DNA from: Asaia bogorensis
GTDB taxonomy: Bacteria; Pseudomonadota; Alphaproteobacteria; CACIAM-22H2
NCBI GenBank assembly: GCA_945901855.1
Contig: CAMDLT010000004.1
Coordinates: 62,001-126,000, forward strand
DNA length: 64,000 nt
Direction of reading: 5' to 3'
A program made the translations under genes and the position numbers. The notes under the pieces are model-generated. The model worked only from the letters and a program-made list of their open reading frames with translations. It did not search any database and was not told the DNA's origin. How positions within the stretch are numbered: the stretch's first letter is position 1; every line of letters starts with the position of its first letter. Shown here piece after piece: positions 61,149 through 64,000 of this stretch.

Positions 61149-62140
61149 AGCGTGTACGTCCCGACGCGATAGCGCGCCAGATTCTGCGGCTGCCGGAACC
61201 AAGCGGTGGTTTTTTCCAGCCCGGCGCGCAAGCCTTCACGCCCCTCGAGACGGGGCCGCCAGTCGAGCAGACGGCGGGCCTTTTTGTTGCAGGCAAGCAG
61301 ACGGTCGACTTCGCTTTTCTCGGGCCGCATGCGCGCGTCGCTCCACGCGATCTCGATCTGCGCGTCCATGATTTCGGCAATAAGAGCCGCCGCATCGCCG
61401 ACGGTGATTTCGAAACCGCTGCCGAGATTGATCTCTTCGCCGACCGATGTCGGCGCGTCCAGCACGGCGATAAGTCCGGCGGCCGTGTCTTCGACAAAGT
61501 TGAAATCGCGCGTGGGACGCAGCGCACCCAGTTCAATGCGCCGCTGCCCGGCGGCGATCTGGGTGATGACCGTTGGAATGATCGCGCGCGTCGACTGGCG
61601 AGGGCCGTAAGTGTTGAAGGGCCGCGCGATTGCGATCGGTGTCGCAAACGAGCGGAAGAAAGACAGAGCAAGCTGGTCGGCGCCGACTTTAGACGCGGCA
61701 TAGGGCGACTGCGCGTGCATCGGATGCGCTTCGGTGATCGGCACAAATTGTGCCGTTCCGTAGACCTCGCTCGTCGATACGTGCACGAGCTTCGACAGGC
61801 CCAAATCGCGCGCCGCCTGGACCATGTTCAAAGTGCCCACCACGTTGGTCTGCACGTAGCTTTCAGGCGCCACATAGGAATAGGGGATGGCGATCAAGGC
61901 CGCGAGATTGAGCGCGCGGTCACATCCCTTCATGGCGCCGCGCACGAAGGCCGCGTCGCGAATGTCGCCCGACACGATCTCGATGGCGTCCTGGATTGCC
62001 GGATCGAGCGCGTCGATCCAGCCGCGCGTGCCGAACGAATTGTAGAGCGCCATCGCCCGCACGCGCTCGCCGCGGCGCACGAGCTGCTCCAGAAGATGCG
62101 AGCCGATGAAGCCGTCGGCACCGGTCAGCAGGATCGTCAA
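61145..62140 (-). CDS. legB: NDP-sugar 4,6-dehydratase (LegB type), TTG start
   Basis: A 331-residue extended SDR removing water from the NDP-N-acetylglucosamine substrate to give the 4-keto-6-deoxy sugar. T-G-A-D-G-F-I-G-S-H at about 7-16 binds NAD, and V-S-T-S-E-V-Y-G and Y-A-A-S-K form the active site. TTG 62140 is the start: GAGGAG lies six bases upstream, and the product begins right before the first strand. It lies ten bases after the Gfo/Idh gene and overlaps LegC. Confidence 0.92.
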   Translation of the reverse strand: MTILLTGADGFIGSHLLEQLVRRGERVRAMALYNSFGTRGWIDALDPAIQDAIEIVSGDIRDAAFVRGAMKGCDRALNLAALIAIPYSYVAPESYVQTNVVGTLNMVQAARDLGLSKLVHVSTSEVYGTAQFVPITEAHPMHAQSPYAASKVGADQLALSFFRSFATPIAIARPFNTYGPRQSTRAIIPTVITQIAAGQRRIELGALRPTRDFNFVEDTAAGLIAVLDAPTSVGEEINLGSGFEITVGDAAALIAEIMDAQIEIAWSDARMRPEKSEVDRLLACNKKARRLLDWRPRLEGREGLRAGLEKTTAWFRQPQNLARYRVGTYTL

Positions 62141-62150
62141 CTTTGGCTCC

Positions 62151-63179
62151 TCACGCCCATTCGAATTGGCGGTTTGCGTCGGCGGCTGGATCGTCGATGG
62201 CGACCGTCTGCCCGCCCGCCTCCGCCGACCGATAGCAGGCGGCGATGCTGGCCACGATGCGCTGGCCCGCAGCACCGTCGGGGAAATCGCGGCCCGCCAT
62301 CAGCGCCCGCACGACGCCGACAGTCGGCCGCACATTGTCTGCTTGCTCAAACGCGAATGTCCGCCGATCCCAAGGCATGCCGTAGCGCGTGCTGGGCTGC
62401 GCGCGATGTTCGGGCTTGCGCGCCGTCACGATCGCTTCGCTCGCGAGTTCATCGACGAACATGTGCCCGTGGGCGGCGGCATAGACTGCCAGCATGCCGT
62501 GCCCTTGGTCGCGACCGATGGTCAGGATCAGCCGTTGCCCCGACGCGGATTCGAACCGGAATTCGCCGCTTTGGTCGAAGAATCGGGGGCCGCGCGGATT
62601 AGCGATAGGGTCGCCAGCGAACCAGCCCGCGACCTTCGTCGGCCACTCGCCCGTCAGATAGTGGAACGCTTCGACATAGTGCGAGCCGTTCATTGCAAGA
62701 CCAAAGCAGCCCGCTACCACGCTCATGCTCGCAAGGCGGCCAAGCCCGCCCCCGTCCAGCTCGGCGCGCACGATGCGGTACTGGTCCATGAAACGCATCT
62801 GGTGATTGACCGCAAGACGGGCACCGGCCGTCTCGCACGCGGCCAACATGCGCTCGCATTGCGCAACCGATGTCGCCATCGGCTTTTCGCACAGGATATT
62901 CCCCGCGCCTGCGGCGGCTGCAGCGCAGGTTAGTTCGCAATGCGTGTCCGCAGTGGTCGAAATCACGACTAGATCGAGCCCCGCAAAGGCGGCGAACATC
63001 GCGCGATGGTCGGCGAAGCGTGCCGCCGCCGGAACGCCGAAAGCGTCGCCGAATTCGGCGAGCGCTTCAGAGCGCACATCGCACAAGGCCGCGATTTTTA
63101 TCCCGAGACTCTGTAGAGCCTGCGCGTGCGCGCGGCCCATGCGCCCGGCACCGATCAATGCTGCACTTGCTGTTTGCAT
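62151..63179 (-). CDS. Gfo/Idh/MocA-family oxidoreductase (leg operon)
   Basis: A 342-residue NAD(P)-dependent oxidoreductase. L-I-G-A-G-R-M-G-R near 8-16 and the E-K-P-M-A block near 103-107 are family motifs, followed by a C-terminal beta-sheet domain. It lies between the HisH-like gene and LegB. It may modify the nucleotide sugar or a side branch; the role in the legionaminic pathway is not established. ATG 63179 is used; a GTG two codons earlier is possible. Confidence 0.86.
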   Translation of the reverse strand: MQTASAALIGAGRMGRAHAQALQSLGIKIAALCDVRSEALAEFGDAFGVPAAARFADHRAMFAAFAGLDLVVISTTADTHCELTCAAAAAGAGNILCEKPMATSVAQCERMLAACETAGARLAVNHQMRFMDQYRIVRAELDGGGLGRLASMSVVAGCFGLAMNGSHYVEAFHYLTGEWPTKVAGWFAGDPIANPRGPRFFDQSGEFRFESASGQRLILTIGRDQGHGMLAVYAAAHGHMFVDELASEAIVTARKPEHRAQPSTRYGMPWDRRTFAFEQADNVRPTVGVVRALMAGRDFPDGAAGQRIVASIAACYRSAEAGGQTVAIDDPAADANRQFEWA

Positions 63180-63211
63180 GTCCACGTCCAGGTGGCATTC
63201 GTTTGCGGAAA

Positions 63212-63853
63212 CTATGTTCGAAACACGAAGTTTTCGAGGATTTTTAGGCCGGCCGGTCCGCTCTTTTCCGGGTGGAACTGGACGCCCGACACATTGTCCT
63301 TCGCGATCGCGGCGCAGATATCGATGCCGTCGTAGCGGCAATCGGCCAGGCGATCGACGGCGCGGTCGGGTACGGCAGCGAAGGAATGGAGAAAATAGCA
63401 TGGCGTCCGCGGCGCTATGCCGGTCATGATCGTTCCTTTCCAATCGTTGCGCACTGGAAGCAGGTCGCTCCACCCGATATGCGGGATCTTGTGCGGCAAC
63501 CCATCGGCGCCGGTCTTCGGCACGGCCAGAACGCGCCCCGGCACGAATCCGAGACCCGCGTGGGCGCCGAACTCCTCGCTGGTGTCGAGCAGCATCTGCA
63601 TGCCGACGCAGATTCCCAGCAGGGGACGCCCAGCGGCGACGAAGCTGCGAACCGCATCGACAAAGCCGCAAGCCTGCATGGCCGCAACGCAGTTTCCGAA
63701 AGCGCCGACGCCCGGCAGCACGACCCGGTCCGCCGCTGCGATGTCGTCCGGGCTCGCGCTGAGTCGGGCGGTCGCACCGCACGCCGCGACCGCGCGCGCC
63801 ACGCTGCGAAGATTTCCGACGCCGTAATCGACGATGGTGACGAGCGGCGTCAT
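63212..63853 (-). CDS. HisH-like glutamine amidotransferase subunit (set B)
   Basis: A 213-residue class I glutaminase with nucleophile C82 in G-I-C-V-G-M-Q and the H-P-E-K block near residue 192. V-D-Y-G-V-G-N-L-R-S-V and G-V-G-A-F-G are HisH-like. ATG 63853 overlaps the stop of the HisF-like gene by four bases (ATGA). It is a second copy beside the one at 32046-32669 and is likely to supply ammonia to the amidotransferase at 52009-53334. Confidence 0.9.
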   Translation of the reverse strand: MTPLVTIVDYGVGNLRSVARAVAACGATARLSASPDDIAAADRVVLPGVGAFGNCVAAMQACGFVDAVRSFVAAGRPLLGICVGMQMLLDTSEEFGAHAGLGFVPGRVLAVPKTGADGLPHKIPHIGWSDLLPVRNDWKGTIMTGIAPRTPCYFLHSFAAVPDRAVDRLADCRYDGIDICAAIAKDNVSGVQFHPEKSGPAGLKILENFVFRT

Positions 63854-64000
63854 GCGGCGCGCACGCGAATGCCCGCCGCACGCGCCGCGCACCGGATGTC
63901 GCCCAGTGTCGCGCGGTCGTAGTGCAGCATGTCGGCGATTGCGACTGCATCAGCAGCACCCTCCTTCACCACGTCGGCAAGATGGGCGAACTCGCCCATG
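63850..64000 (-). CDS. HisF-like subunit (set B), C-terminal 49 residues only
   Basis: The frame is open to the right edge; the visible end reads M-G-E-F-A-H-L-A-D-V-V-K-E-G-A, then A-V-A-I-A-D-M-L-H-Y and ends V-R-A-A. This matches the last helix-strand unit of HisF-like barrels (the G-A-D-A-V-x-x-A-x-x-L-H-Y part). The rest, including the residues equivalent to Asp11 and Asp130, is outside the window. It is coupled to the HisH-like gene and is the upstream visible member of the right-hand operon. Confidence 0.8.
   Translation of the reverse strand, partial: MGEFAHLADVVKEGAADAVAIADMLHYDRATLGDIRCAARAAGIRVRAA

Overview
The window looks like chromosome of a high-GC alphaproteobacterium, probably of the Rhodospirillales/Magnetospirillum-like kind. 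This rests on dense genes with ATGA-type overlaps, an sdhCDAB operon, a DUF1674 (SdhAF4-type) assembly factor, a DUF1127 protein and alphaproteobacterial-style housekeeping genes. I cannot name the genus. No rRNA, tRNA, CRISPR array, intact insertion sequence or phage module is visible.

Positions 1-29,055 are mostly ordinary housekeeping DNA on both strands. In order: an L-asparaginase II (cut by the left edge), a quinone oxidoreductase and a PLP sulfur-amino-acid enzyme in one coupled operon; a DUF1127 protein divergent from a LysR regulator; a 3-oxoacid CoA-transferase pair; three tandem EamA exporters; a run of small enzymes; a short AT-rich transcription unit with its own promoter and terminator; the succinate dehydrogenase operon; a membrane class III cyclase; an RNA methyltransferase; an HpcH/HpaI aldolase; a YgjP-like metallohydrolase; two tandem Bcr/CflA exporters; a lipoprotein; a CPBP-family membrane protein coupled to SdhAF4; HtpX; an SDR; a small transaldolase; RsmB; and a CDP-glucose 4,6-dehydratase-like gene.

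Positions 29,052-64,000 are one very long minus-strand surface-glycan region. Transcription there runs from high to low coordinates. The right part (64,000 to about 48,673) is a tightly coupled operon for legionaminic acid. It holds LegB, LegC, LegG, LegI, the PtmE-type CBS-nucleotidyltransferase and LegF, then a PtmA-like SDR, two further oxidoreductases, an N-acetyl-sugar amidotransferase, a PglK/MsbA-like ABC exporter, a second CMP-sugar synthetase and a methyltransferase. At its upstream end are a HisH-like and a HisF-like subunit, the latter cut by the window edge. The left part (48,266 to 29,052) carries a radical SAM enzyme, four GT-B-like proteins of unknown function, a NeuB-like synthase, a frameshifted NeuB remnant, a sugar formyltransferase, an APH-fold kinase, a Gfo/Idh/MocA oxidoreductase, an NHL-repeat protein, a NeuD/PglD-like acetyltransferase, an AsnB-like amidotransferase, a complete second amidotransferase/HisF/HisH trio and a GT4 glycosyltransferase.

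Together these genes could make at least one CMP-nonulosonic acid, probably an acetamidino-modified legionaminic acid. They could also make a second, less familiar sugar decorated by amidino, formyl, methyl and possibly carboxamide groups. The product probably goes to flagellin or to a surface polysaccharide. DNA at about 42-48.7 kb is clearly poorer in GC and holds the decayed gene and short repeats, which suggests recent import and turnover.
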